Assembly: GCA_963728495.1 (NCBI GenBank)
Contig: CAVSKI010000003.1
Location: 372,001-436,000, forward strand
Direction of reading: 5' to 3'
DNA length: 64,000 nt
DNA from: JACVRW01 sp963728495
GTDB lineage: Bacteria > Actinomycetota > Thermoleophilia > Solirubrobacterales > Thermoleophilaceae
The notes beneath the pieces were generated by a model, which saw only the letters and a list, made by a program, of their open reading frames with translations, made no database searches and was not told where the DNA came from. Each line of letters starts with the position of its first letter. Within the stretch, counting starts at the first letter, position 1. This document shows, piece after piece, positions 7,378 to 16,035 of this stretch. A program made the position numbers and the translations under genes.

Positions 7378-8811
7378 ATGCTCGAGACGGTGATTGCGCA
7401 GGTCACCAAACTGGAGGACGCGGCTAGCGCCGAGAGCCTGGGACTCGACAGCGTAATCCTCGGCGAGCAGTTCTACTTCTTCACGGTCGTACTCATGTGG
7501 CTGATCCACGCGGGCTTCATGTCGTACGAGACGGGCATCGCACGCAAGAAGAACGCGATGGCCACGGCGATGAAGAACATCCTGACGATCGCAGTCGTGA
7601 CGCCGACGTTCTACTACTTCGGCTGGTGGGTCTACAACTGCAATCAGCCCGGCCTGCCGATCGGCCCGAACTCGAGCGACTTCACGGCCGCCGCCTGCCA
7701 GGGCGGCATCCCGTGGTCCGACGCCTTTGGACCGAACCTGACCAACAACATCAACCTGATCTTCTTCCTCGCGTTCCTGCTTTTCTCGTGGACGACCGCA
7801 TCGATCATGTCGGGCGCGATCATCGAGCGGGCGCGGCTGTCGGCGTACCTCATCCTCGCCTCCATCCTGGGCTCGGCCGTGTGGATCCTCGACGCCGCCT
7901 GGGGCTGGAGCGCGGGCGGCTGGCTGACGCTGCGGTTCGGATTCCATGACTCGATCGCATCCGGCGTCGTGCACGGCGTGGCGGGCGCCTTCACACTCGG
8001 TGTGCTCTTCAACCTCGGTCCACGAATAGGGAAATACACCCGGGAGGGTCTGGCACGCCAGTTCAGGCCACACAACCTGCACATGACCCTGCTCGGGCTT
8101 ATGCTGATCTTCACGGGGTTCTACGCCTTCTACGGGGCGTGCCTCGTGATCTCGTCCACCGCGTTCCCGGGCTGGGCCAACATCTACCTCAGCCCCACGA
8201 CGCTCGGCTCGATCACGATGGTGATCACCTTCGGTTTCGCCGGCGGCTTCACGGGCGGCTACTTCGCCTCGCGCGGGGACCCGTTCTGGACTGTTTCCGG
8301 CGGACTGGCCGGAGTCATCAGCGTGTCCGCCGGCGCCGACGTATATGCACCGACGCTCGCCTACCTGCTCTCGATGGCGAGCGCGGCCATGGCCGTCTAC
8401 GCCGGCACCTGGATCGAGAAGAAGATGCGCGTGGACGACTGCGTCGGCGCCGTTGCGGTGCACGGGGCAATGGGCTTCCTTGGCCTGTTATGGGTCGGCG
8501 TCTTCGCCGCCGGCTACCCGACCGGGGTAAACAACGTGGACAGCTCGATCGGCGGACAGTTGATCGGCATGGCCACGTTCCTGCCGCTCGGATTCCTGTC
8601 GGGCTACGTGTCCTCCTGGCTCTTGAAGAAGCTCAACATCCTGCGCGTGCCGCCGGAGGTCGAGCTCATCGGTCTCGACGTTGCCGAATACGAGCCGAAC
8701 CTGTACCTGCCCGAGGTGGCTGTGTCGGAGGAGATGCTCGTGGAGCCGGACGGCACGCCCGTGGTGGCCACGACGGTTCTGACCAGGGCGAAAGACGAGG
8801 CGGTGATTTAG
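7378..8811 (+). CDS. amt: Ammonium transporter (Amt/MEP/Rh family)
   Basis: The 477-residue protein has about 11 transmembrane helices and the Amt signatures SGVVHG (pore His at 199) and DDCVGAVAVHGAMG (pore His at 362). Both pore histidines are therefore present, as expected for ammonium conduction. Unusual is a long external segment (about 87-122) containing Cys88 and Cys107, which may form a disulphide. The C-terminus (EYEPNLYLPE and onward) is acidic and longer than in AmtB. The start ATG follows GGGAGG. The stop abuts the start of a small membrane protein gene. I see no glnK/PII gene nearby, unlike many amt loci. Confidence 0.92.
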   Translation: MLETVIAQVTKLEDAASAESLGLDSVILGEQFYFFTVVLMWLIHAGFMSYETGIARKKNAMATAMKNILTIAVVTPTFYYFGWWVYNCNQPGLPIGPNSSDFTAAACQGGIPWSDAFGPNLTNNINLIFFLAFLLFSWTTASIMSGAIIERARLSAYLILASILGSAVWILDAAWGWSAGGWLTLRFGFHDSIASGVVHGVAGAFTLGVLFNLGPRIGKYTREGLARQFRPHNLHMTLLGLMLIFTGFYAFYGACLVISSTAFPGWANIYLSPTTLGSITMVITFGFAGGFTGGYFASRGDPFWTVSGGLAGVISVSAGADVYAPTLAYLLSMASAAMAVYAGTWIEKKMRVDDCVGAVAVHGAMGFLGLLWVGVFAAGYPTGVNNVDSSIGGQLIGMATFLPLGFLSGYVSSWLLKKLNILRVPPEVELIGLDVAEYEPNLYLPEVAVSEEMLVEPDGTPVVATTVLTRAKDEAVI

Positions 8812-9159
8812 ATGCCAGCGATCATCAACAGCGCGCCCGACTGCGTCACCCACACCGAGGGTGGCGAGAAGTTCGCCGAGGATGGCGCCGACTTCATCCT
8901 GCAGGCCAACTACCAGGACTGCGCCGGGTTCATGACCTTCGGGCCAGGTTCGACGTACGGCGAGGACGGCAGCGGCGCGGACAGCGTTTACATGATCCTC
9001 ACCTGGCTCGGCATCGTCGTGACGGTCGCGGTGCTGGTGGCCTGGGTCCTGTACGAGAACCGTCGCCTGATTGCGGCAGTCGCAGGATACGGAGGACCTA
9101 AGAGTCCGACGGGCGGGCCAGCGCCCCAGCCCGGAGGAGTGGGAGACACGGACATATGA
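8812..9159 (+). CDS. Small single-pass membrane protein coupled to amt
   Basis: The 115-residue ORF begins on the base after the amt stop codon. It has a polar N-terminal region with two cysteines (Cys11 and Cys38), one hydrophobic helix (about 59-81), a basic VLYENRR stop-transfer segment and a Gly/Pro-rich tail. The topology suggests an external N-terminus with a possible disulphide, mirroring the extra Cys pair in the external loop of the neighbouring Amt. I do not recognise a family. Immediate adjacency and the shared cysteine pattern suggest an accessory subunit, which is inference. Confidence 0.65.
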   Translation: MPAIINSAPDCVTHTEGGEKFAEDGADFILQANYQDCAGFMTFGPGSTYGEDGSGADSVYMILTWLGIVVTVAVLVAWVLYENRRLIAAVAGYGGPKSPTGGPAPQPGGVGDTDI

Positions 9160-9323
9160 TCAATAACGGAAGCAGCAGAAGGCAGATCGAATTCCCGCCC
9201 CTGCAGACGCACAAGAAGAGCTTCGAACTCGCGATGCTCGCGATCTCGATTCTCTGTGTCATCGTGGTCCTGGTGATCGTGCTGTTCACGAACATCGGGA
9301 ACGAGTTCCGTCCAACCGCCTGA
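9156..9323 (+). CDS. Tiny single-pass membrane protein in the amt operon (55 residues)
   Basis: ATG at 9156 overlaps the TGA of the preceding gene (ATGA). The 55-residue product starts MINNGSSRRQ, has a basic cytosolic stretch, then one strongly hydrophobic helix (about 27-45, LAISILCVIVVLVIVLF) and ends NEFRPTA. It has no recognisable domain. The overlap, the Arg/Lys-rich inside end and the clean helix argue for a real gene below common size cut-offs. It is the third gene of the amt operon. Confidence 0.6.
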   Translation: MINNGSSRRQIEFPPLQTHKKSFELAMLAISILCVIVVLVIVLFTNIGNEFRPTA

Positions 9324-9420
9324 GCCATCCACTCAACCCCTGAGTCCAACCGCTCAAGCGGACATTGGGCGCTGGGGCACCCGGCTCACGGGCGGCGGGC
9401 CCACGTGGGTCCGGGTCGGC

Positions 9421-9726
9421 GTGATAATCGCGGTGCTGGTGCTGGCATTCGTGTCTGCGCAGACGTGCCAGAAGTCGTCGATCCGCCTGAACAAGGACCA
9501 GGCGATCGCGAAGGCCGAGGAGCAGGTGGACTTCAAGCCGCTGCGCACGCAGATCCGCATGCTGCGGCAGGGGATCAGCTCGCGGCCGTACTGGGTCGTG
9601 TCGCTGTCCCGTCCGGGCAAACAGCCCGGGACCTTCAGCGAGCTCGCCGTGGTGCGCATCAACGCCAACACCGGCAAGGTCGAGACGGTCAAGCAGCAGG
9701 GCCACGCGCGTCCAAGTGGCGAGTGA
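9421..9726 (+). CDS. Membrane-anchored or secreted PepSY-like small protein
   Basis: The 101-residue product from GTG at 9421 has an N-terminal hydrophobic anchor or signal (about 1-15) followed by LNKDQAIAKAEEQVDF and a beta-rich part ending VVRINANTGKVETV, the pattern of a PepSY-like or YpeB-like domain. The frame stays open upstream to about 9277, with a Gly/Pro-rich segment but no better start codon, so the N-terminus is uncertain. Its last four bases overlap the start of the damaged lipoprotein gene, which suggests one transcript. The function is unknown. Confidence 0.5.
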   Translation: MIIAVLVLAFVSAQTCQKSSIRLNKDQAIAKAEEQVDFKPLRTQIRMLRQGISSRPYWVVSLSRPGKQPGTFSELAVVRINANTGKVETVKQQGHARPSGE

Positions 9727-10604
9727 GCTGGCGTTCCGCGCTTCTCGCCTTCGGCGTCATGTTGGTCGGCTGCGGTGAGGGCGGCGGCAACGAGGAGCTC
9801 GTGTCCCGCCTGCCCGGCGACGCCCGGGCCCTCAGCGTGATCGATCTGGCGCTGTCAAGGAGCGCCTCGGGCTTCCCGAGGATGCCGATCCCACGCGACC
9901 GCCGGGTGACACCGGCTCCGAGGCCCAAGCTCGCCTGTTCGCCTATGCCGGCAACGCGTTCCCCTACCTCGCGCGCTTCGACCGCACCTTCATGGAGGCC
10001 ATCGACGAGAGCCGGGTAACGCAGCGCGGCTACCACGCCGGTTTCCGGCCCCGACACCGTGGTGGTTCTGGCCACCGACCAGCCGTTCGACGATGAGATC
10101 GCCAAGCGCCTAGAACGGGCAGGGTACAGGGCGCGCGACGGCCTGCTGGTGAACGAGGACGCAGGGGGCCCGGGCGGCTTTGCCGCCGTCGGCGGTGAGG
10201 ACGGCGTGGTCGTGCTGGCCGGCGACGCCCAGGCCGCACGCCGCGCGCTCGACGGCGAACAGCCCGGCGGGCGCACCCGCGAGCTGCTGAACGAGATCGA
10301 CGCTCCGGTACGAGACGCCACCAGCCTCGCCGGCGGCGGCGATACCTGCGTCAGGGGAATCGCGCTCGGCGACAGCATCGATCCGCCCGAGCTCGAGGTG
10401 GTTGTGAAGGTCAGCGGTGAGGCCAGCGCCGATCGCGTCGAAGATCCCGCGACCGATGCCGGCGACGCCTTCAGCGCCGGAGAGCCGGAGGCCGAAGGCG
10501 ACCTCGGCCGCCTGCCGCTGACCTATCGCCCACGACCGGGCACGACGCCCATCCAGGCGCTGGTGGCCCGTATCGCCTCGCCGTATCGCTGTCCTGGGGC
10601 TTGA
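9723..10604 (+). pseudogene. Frame-disrupted lipoprotein gene (two compensating frameshifts)
   Basis: GTG at 9723 starts a lipoprotein signal ending LVGCGEGG (Cys17). The reading frame carries normal-looking protein to about 9857 (LSVIDLALS). It then continues one base off (ERLGLPEDADP, GSEAQARLFAYAGNAFPYLARF) to about 10015. Convincing coding then returns in the original frame (DTVVVLATDQPFDDEIAKRLERAGY) up to the stop at 10604. In the annotated frame the middle part hits a stop at 10017-10019. The layout resembles DUF3352-type lipoproteins, but the C-terminus is short. This is either a decayed gene or two one-base sequence errors. Confidence 0.6.
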
Positions 10605-10648
10605 AAAAACCCATCTCACGCGAACTACTCTCAGAGCGTTCTTACGCC

Positions 10649-11119
10649 ATGAGATTCAGCACCCACCAGTCGCCGGTAGGCCCGCTCTTCCTTGCCGGCG
10701 ACGACGACGCCCTCACGCGGCTCGCGTTCGGAGGCGATGCCGAGGTCCCAGACGGATGGCAGCGCGACGATCTGCGCTTCTCGGCCGAGCACCGACAGCT
10801 CGAGGAGTACTTCTCGGGCACTCGCACCCGCTTCGACTTCCCGCTTCGTCTCGAAGGCGCGCCGTTCGATCGAGCGGTCTGGAACGCTCTTTTGGAGATC
10901 CCGTACGGGACCACGGTCAGCTACGGCGAGATCGCGGCACGGATAGGTAAGGCGGGACGCGCGCGGGCCGTGGGCGCCGCAAACGCGCGCAATCCGATCG
11001 CGATCGTCGTCCCCTGTCATCGCGTAGTCGGAGCGAACGGCGCGCTTACAGGCTACGGAGGCGGGCTGGATCGAAAGCGCGACCTGCTTGCCCTGGAAGG
11101 GGCAATACTGAGCGTGTAG
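10649..11119 (+). CDS. ogt: Methylated-DNA--protein-cysteine methyltransferase
   Basis: The 156-residue suicide repair enzyme transfers a methyl group from O6-methylguanine to its own cysteine. The active-site motif IVVPCHRVVG places the acceptor at Cys123. The Arg-finger/HTH region (PYGTTVSYGEIAARIGKAGRARAVGAA) lies just before it, and an Ogt-type N-terminal domain covers residues 1-70. The start ATG at 10649 gives the usual Ogt length; an upstream in-frame codon would add 16 unconserved residues. It is a single-domain enzyme with no Ada regulator domain. It starts 45 bp after the damaged lipoprotein gene. Confidence 0.93.
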   Translation: MRFSTHQSPVGPLFLAGDDDALTRLAFGGDAEVPDGWQRDDLRFSAEHRQLEEYFSGTRTRFDFPLRLEGAPFDRAVWNALLEIPYGTTVSYGEIAARIGKAGRARAVGAANARNPIAIVVPCHRVVGANGALTGYGGGLDRKRDLLALEGAILSV

Positions 11120-11178
11120 CGCGGCTCTCTACTTGTCGTCTTCGGGCACACAGAGCGTCGAGCCGGGACAATCGCGTC

Positions 11179-12780
11179 GTGCCTGCTATTCGGTATCGGC
11201 TGCTCGGACCGGTTGTAGCGCTCGTCGACGAGCGCGTCGTCGAACTGGGCGGGCCGCGTCAGCGTGGCGTGCTCGTGGTGCTGCTTACCCAGGCCGGCAG
11301 CCTGGTACCGGCGTCGCGCATCATCGATGCCGTCTGGGGCGAGGAGCCGCCGGCCAGCGCTGCGAATCTCGTCCAGCGGTCGGTCTCGCAGCTTCGCAAG
11401 GCAATCGATCAGGATGCGATCGAGACCCGAGGCGCCGGCTACATGGCCCGCGTCGAGCCGGACGCGCTCGACCTGCACGTGTTCGAGCGGCTGGCACGTG
11501 CCGGCAGCGTCGCACTGCACGACGGGCGTTTTGAGGAGGCCGCCGGCCTGTTGCGCGAAGCGCTCGCGTTGTGGGGTGGAGCGGCCCTCGCCGACCTGGC
11601 GGACCAGCCTTTCCTCGAGCACGAAGCGGCGAGGCTCGAGGAGATGCGCCTGCTCGTGCTGGAGCGCGCGCTCGAGGCCGATCTTGCCTGCGGCCGCCAT
11701 GGCGACGCGCTTGCGGAGGCCGAAGGGCTCGTTCACGCCCATCCGCTCCGCGAACGCCCCCGTGAGTTGATGATGCGCGCGCTCTACGGGGCGGGCCGGC
11801 AGGCGGAGGCGCTGAAGGCCTACCGCGAGGCCAGAGTCACATTCGTCGACGAGCTCGGCATCGAGCCCGGTCCCGCGCTGCAGGAGCTGGAGCGGGCGAT
11901 CCTGCGGCAAGACCAATCACTCGCGCCACAGGCGGCGACGGGCCCGGCTCCACCTCCCCCGGGGCCCGACCGGCTTCGCACGGTGCTGGTGGCTCCGCTC
12001 GGCGCCACGGATCCGGAGGGGCTCATTGCGCTCGCAGAGAGGCTGGCCCGCCAGCCGCCACGCGAGATCGTGCTCGCCGAGACCGTGAGCGACGGGCGCG
12101 AGCTGGCCCACGCCAGCCGGCGCCTGCACGAGATTCGCGAAGCGCTCGAGAAGGGCGGGCTCGGGGCTCGGGCCGCCGCGTTCACCTCAGTCACCCCGGG
12201 CGCCGATCTCGCTCGGCTGGCGGCCGAGCAGGACGTCGACCTTCTGCTGTCAGACGCTCCGGAGCAGCTGCTGGAGGACGGCCGCCTTCTGACGCTGCTC
12301 AAACGTGCTCCCTGCGACGTGGGCGTGCTTGTAGGCAGCGGCGAGCTCAGCGGTCCCGTGCTCGTCCCTTTCGCCGGCGCGGCGCACGACTGGACCGCCG
12401 TGGAGATCGGCGCCTGGCTCGCGCGCAACAGCGGAGAGCCGCTGCGCCTGGCGGGCGCGAGCACCGGCGCTGAGGGTCGAGACGCCAGCCGCTTGCTGGC
12501 AAACGCCTCACTCGCGGTACAGCACGGGCTCGGTGTGCCGGCGGAGCCTTTGCTGGTCGAGCCTGAGCCCGAGGCCCTGGTGTCCGCGGCGGCGGACGCC
12601 GGCCTCGTGGTGATCGGCCTGACGGAGCGCTGGCAACGCGAAGGGCTGGGGCGTACTCGCACGGCCCTGGCCACCGCCGGGACCGTTTCGGTCCTGCTCG
12701 TGCGCCGCGGCGTTCGCCCGGGAGGTCTCGCGCCCCGTGACAGCGACACCCGCTTCACCTGGACGGTCGGCGGGGTGTAG
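11179..12780 (+). CDS. AfsR/SARP-type transcriptional activator fused to universal-stress-protein-like domains
   Basis: The 533-residue protein starts at GTG 11179. Residues 5-90 form an OmpR-like winged helix (GPRQRGVLVVLL through RSVSQLRKAI). About 95-245 is the all-helical bacterial transcriptional activator (BTAD) domain, ending DELGIEPGPALQELERAIL. After a Pro-rich linker (about 255-265), residues 268-515 resemble one or two USP folds (VLVAPLGATDPEGL, AGLVVIGLTERW, VSVLLVRRG). SARPs activate secondary-metabolite or stress operons; the USP part may bind nucleotide. It faces the signalling genes on the other strand and ends 7 bp from them. Confidence 0.8.
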   Translation: MPAIRYRLLGPVVALVDERVVELGGPRQRGVLVVLLTQAGSLVPASRIIDAVWGEEPPASAANLVQRSVSQLRKAIDQDAIETRGAGYMARVEPDALDLHVFERLARAGSVALHDGRFEEAAGLLREALALWGGAALADLADQPFLEHEAARLEEMRLLVLERALEADLACGRHGDALAEAEGLVHAHPLRERPRELMMRALYGAGRQAEALKAYREARVTFVDELGIEPGPALQELERAILRQDQSLAPQAATGPAPPPPGPDRLRTVLVAPLGATDPEGLIALAERLARQPPREIVLAETVSDGRELAHASRRLHEIREALEKGGLGARAAAFTSVTPGADLARLAAEQDVDLLLSDAPEQLLEDGRLLTLLKRAPCDVGVLVGSGELSGPVLVPFAGAAHDWTAVEIGAWLARNSGEPLRLAGASTGAEGRDASRLLANASLAVQHGLGVPAEPLLVEPEPEALVSAAADAGLVVIGLTERWQREGLGRTRTALATAGTVSVLLVRRGVRPGGLAPRDSDTRFTWTVGGV

Positions 12781-12787
12781 CCCGCGC

Positions 12788-14128
12788 TCAGCCGGCGGCC
12801 CAGGCCGGCACGCGGCCCCGGCGGCACTCGGGCGACTCGAGCGACGGCGGCGGCGTCCTCGCGTTGAAGGCCCCGGCGAAGCTCTGATCGACGTCGCGCT
12901 CCACCCGGAATGGAACCGTGCGGGCCCCCTGTCCGCGCCCCTCGATGCGACGCAGGTGCACCGAAACGATCGCTTGGCGGTTGCGGTCGAGCCGCACCGG
13001 CCCGGCGGGGCCGTCGAAGCTGACCTTCGACAGCGCCGCCCGCAGCCGGCGGCCACGTGGACCAGGGTCTCCGTCGACCCGCTCGAGCGCGCGGGCGACG
13101 GCTTCAGCGCCCATGTATACGGGGAACTCGAGCGGCGCGGCGGCCGAGGCGGGGGAAAGCTCGGGGAAGGCCCGGGCGTATGCCCGTCGATGGCGGCGCC
13201 ACTGGGGCCGCTCCGAGTCCAGTGGCACGTCTTGGCCGAACACCACTCCGCTCAGATCGACTCCGCCGGGGGACAGTCCGCCGGGGAGCGAGAAGCCGAG
13301 GCCGTTGACGACCAGTCGCCGCGACAGCGAGGCCGTCCGTCGACGATAAGCGGACAGGAACCCGTCCGGGTTGCTGAAGGTGTTGATCAGCACGGTTCCG
13401 TCCACCTCTCGCGTGAGCCGGGCGGCAAGCGCGCGGTCAGCCGCCCGCCCGTCCGGCACGAGGCCCGCCAGGAGCACGTCGCGCGACACGACGGTCCCGC
13501 CGAGCGCGCAGAACTCGGCCACGAACCCGGCGGCCGTCTCCCAGCTGGCGGAATCGAAATCCATTACCAGCCCGGCTCTCCGCCAGCCCAGGTCTCGATA
13601 GGCGTACGCGGCAAGACCGGCGGCGGACTGCGCTCCGTCAGCGGCGAAGCGGAAGACGTTCGGTTGCGGATCGGACAGGGTGGGCTCCTGTGCCGCGGAG
13701 GAGCCGAGGACGAACGTCACGTCTGGATAGCGCGCGGCCAGCCTGCGGATCAGGACGCCATCGGTTTCACCCACCGGGCCGATGATCACGTCCGCGCTCT
13801 CCTTCTCGATCAGGCGACGCACCTCGACGATCAGGCGTGTGAGGGCACCGATTTCGACGCAGCCCGCCAGCAGCTCTACGGAGCGTCCGCCCACGCTCGC
13901 GTCCTCGAGCCCGTCGGCGGGGCCGTCGCCGCGCAGCCGGGCGCCGCGCTCGACGAAGGGCAACTGGCCGGCGGCCAGGATGCTGCCCTCGGAGGCTTCG
14001 AGGACTCCGACGCATTCGGTGAGCACGGCCACGCGGACCGGCTCCTGCTCGTCGCCGCAACCCGCCGCCGCGACGGTCAGGGAGGCCGCCGCCGCCGCGG
14101 CCACGAGCACGCGCCGCAAATCAGCCAT
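12788..14128 (-). CDS. Branched-chain-amino-acid-type periplasmic binding lipoprotein
   Basis: The 446-residue protein has a signal ending VAAAGC (lipid Cys24), so it is anchored outside the membrane. The rest is a type I periplasmic-binding fold (LivJ/Peripla_BP_6 style): VRVAVLTECVG, ADVIIGPVGETDG, RYPDVTFVLGSSAAQEPT, RAGLVMDFDSASWETAAGF and DGTVLINTFSNPDG are the expected core strands and ligand-site loops. No ABC permease or ATPase lies nearby. Its start overlaps the kinase gene by 8 bp, so it probably works as the ligand-sensing partner of that kinase rather than in transport. The ligand is unknown. Confidence 0.75.
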   Translation of the reverse strand: MADLRRVLVAAAAAASLTVAAAGCGDEQEPVRVAVLTECVGVLEASEGSILAAGQLPFVERGARLRGDGPADGLEDASVGGRSVELLAGCVEIGALTRLIVEVRRLIEKESADVIIGPVGETDGVLIRRLAARYPDVTFVLGSSAAQEPTLSDPQPNVFRFAADGAQSAAGLAAYAYRDLGWRRAGLVMDFDSASWETAAGFVAEFCALGGTVVSRDVLLAGLVPDGRAADRALAARLTREVDGTVLINTFSNPDGFLSAYRRRTASLSRRLVVNGLGFSLPGGLSPGGVDLSGVVFGQDVPLDSERPQWRRHRRAYARAFPELSPASAAAPLEFPVYMGAEAVARALERVDGDPGPRGRRLRAALSKVSFDGPAGPVRLDRNRQAIVSVHLRRIEGRGQGARTVPFRVERDVDQSFAGAFNARTPPPSLESPECRRGRVPAWAAG

Positions 14129-15965
14129 CTATCGCCGCCCACACACCACCGGCACCCGCGGCGAGCCCGACGGGCTCCCCTCCCACGTCGATCGTCCGGA
14201 CCACCCTCCGGCGCCGGACGTCAACGAGCGACACCGTGCGGTCGACCTGGTTGGCCACCCACAGCCTGCCGTCGCTCAGGGCCAGCCCGGTCGGCGCGCG
14301 GCCCACCTCGATGCGGTCGGTCACGCGACCGGTGCGCGCGTCCACCCGGGCGACCAGGTCATCCAGGGCCCCCGCCACCCACAGCGCGCCGTCGCCGGCG
14401 GCGATGCCGCGGCCGATCGGGAACGGCAACTCGATCGTGTCGAGCACTCGGCCGCTCTTCGCGTCGATCCTCCATACCCGGGAATCGACGGCGTCGCCGG
14501 CCACCCAGATCGAGCCGTCCCCGCTCGCCATGTCGCACTCGCACTGGCGCTGCGAGCCGCTGGTGACCGGCTCTCTGAAAGGAAGCGTCAGGCTGCGCAC
14601 GATCCGCAACTTGCGCGGGTCGCCGCCAAGCTGCTCGACGTTTCCACAACCTGAGGTCCATACGCCTTCGCGTAAGCCCGCGGTGATGCTGCACGCCAGG
14701 AGCTCCACGCCGTCCTGCCGGTTACCGGAGGCGGCATCGTAGGCGACGACGTTGCCTTCGAGCTGGTCGGGTCCCAGCGCGGCCACATAGATCAGGCCGT
14801 CGTGGTAGGCCAGGTCGTAGGGGTTGCCGATCGTGTCGACACGTGTCACGCCGCCGCTACGCGGATCGACGCGCCACAGGCCTCCATCCAACTCGGAGCC
14901 AACCCAGACCCTGCCGGAGCCGGCGGCCACAGCGGCCGGCCTGTCGGCGATCTCATGGCGCGTGCTCACCTTCCCGCTTTCTGGATCGATCCGCACGAGC
15001 GCGCCCGGCGCCCGCGCCGCCGCGCGATCCTCGCCGCCGGTGACCAGCACGATCGCTAGCGCGGCGGCCAAGAGGGTGGCGAGCCCCGCCACGACCAGGA
15101 CCAGGCGCGTCCGGCGCGCCGGCTCCGCGTCGAGTCCGATCGCCGCTCGCGCTGCGGCCACCAGTGCCGCACAGCTCTCGTAGCGGTCGGCGGAGTCCTT
15201 GGACATCGCGCGCGCCAGGACCGCGTCGAGGTTGGGCGGCAGGCTTTGCCGGTGATCGCTCGGCGCGGGAGGCGACTCCTCCAGGTGGGCGAAGATCGTG
15301 GCCACCTCCGAGTCGCGCCGGAAGGGCAGGGTGCCGGTGAGGCATTCGAAGAGCAGGCAGGCAAGCGCGTACTGATCCGCGCGGCCGTCGATCGGATCGC
15401 CGCGGATCTGCTCGGGGGCGACGTAGTCGAGGGTCCCCATCAGCGAGCCGTCCGCGAGCCCGGTGTCGGAGGCGCTCTGGGTAAGGCCGAAGTCCGCCAG
15501 GTAGCAGTGGTCGCGTCCGCCGGGATCGTCGACGAGCACGTTGCTCGGTTTGACGTCGCGGTGAACCAACCCGCGCGCGTGGGCGGCGTCCAGCGCGCCC
15601 GCCACCTGGCCGCCCAATGCCAGCGCGCGTTCGGGCTCGAGCGCGCCGTGGCGCCGAAGCAGCGCCCGCAGGTCGGTCCCGTCCACGTAGCGCATGGCGA
15701 TGAAGAGGCGACCCTCCGCCTCGCCCGCCTCGTAGATCGGCACGACGTTGGGATGGTCGAGACCCGCCGCCAGGCGCGACTCGCGCAACAGGCGCTCGCG
15801 GAAGCGCTCATCGCCGGCGAGATCCGCCCTAAGAACCTTGAGCGCGACCGGCCGGTCGAGGCGCGGGTCGCGGGCGAGGTAGACCTCGCCCATCCCGCCA
15901 CGGCCGATCAGCTCCTCGACCTGGTAGGCACTGAGCACCCTGTCCACGGTTCCATCCTCCTCCAC
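14121..15965 (-). CDS. Transmembrane Ser/Thr protein kinase with an external beta-propeller
   Basis: The 614-residue protein has a Hanks-type kinase domain at about 13-280: GRGGMG loop (21-26), Lys43, HRDVKPSN (135-142), DFGLTQ (158-163) and GTLDYVAPEQ (177-186). All catalytic residues are present. One transmembrane helix (about 286-310) leads to an external region of YVTN/YncE-like repeats such as GSGRVWVGSELDGG, GDGALWVAGALDDL and SDGRLWVANQVDRT, which would form a beta-propeller. PASTA repeats are absent. The protein ends within a propeller repeat (VWAAIDG), and the binding-protein gene starts in an 8-bp overlap. Together they look like a two-gene version of a propeller plus binding-protein sensor. 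Confidence 0.88.
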   Translation of the reverse strand: MEEDGTVDRVLSAYQVEELIGRGGMGEVYLARDPRLDRPVALKVLRADLAGDERFRERLLRESRLAAGLDHPNVVPIYEAGEAEGRLFIAMRYVDGTDLRALLRRHGALEPERALALGGQVAGALDAAHARGLVHRDVKPSNVLVDDPGGRDHCYLADFGLTQSASDTGLADGSLMGTLDYVAPEQIRGDPIDGRADQYALACLLFECLTGTLPFRRDSEVATIFAHLEESPPAPSDHRQSLPPNLDAVLARAMSKDSADRYESCAALVAAARAAIGLDAEPARRTRLVLVVAGLATLLAAALAIVLVTGGEDRAAARAPGALVRIDPESGKVSTRHEIADRPAAVAAGSGRVWVGSELDGGLWRVDPRSGGVTRVDTIGNPYDLAYHDGLIYVAALGPDQLEGNVVAYDAASGNRQDGVELLACSITAGLREGVWTSGCGNVEQLGGDPRKLRIVRSLTLPFREPVTSGSQRQCECDMASGDGSIWVAGDAVDSRVWRIDAKSGRVLDTIELPFPIGRGIAAGDGALWVAGALDDLVARVDARTGRVTDRIEVGRAPTGLALSDGRLWVANQVDRTVSLVDVRRRRVVRTIDVGGEPVGLAAGAGGVWAAIDG

Positions 15966-15979
15966 CCAAGCTCAGCTTG

Positions 15980-16012
15980 CACGGGGCGGGGATGACCGTT
16001 CCCCGCCCCGTG
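15980..16012. terminator. Strong GC-rich hairpin between the repeat protein and kinase genes
   Basis: CACGGGGCGGGGA (15980-15992) and TCCCCGCCCCGTG (16000-16012) form a perfect 13-bp stem with a 7-base loop. It sits after the stop of the repeat membrane protein and before the kinase start, both read on the minus strand. No T-run follows. It could end the upstream transcript or act in the kinase leader. Confidence 0.5.
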
Positions 16013-16035
16013 GCTGAGAGGCTCAGCGCCGCTTA

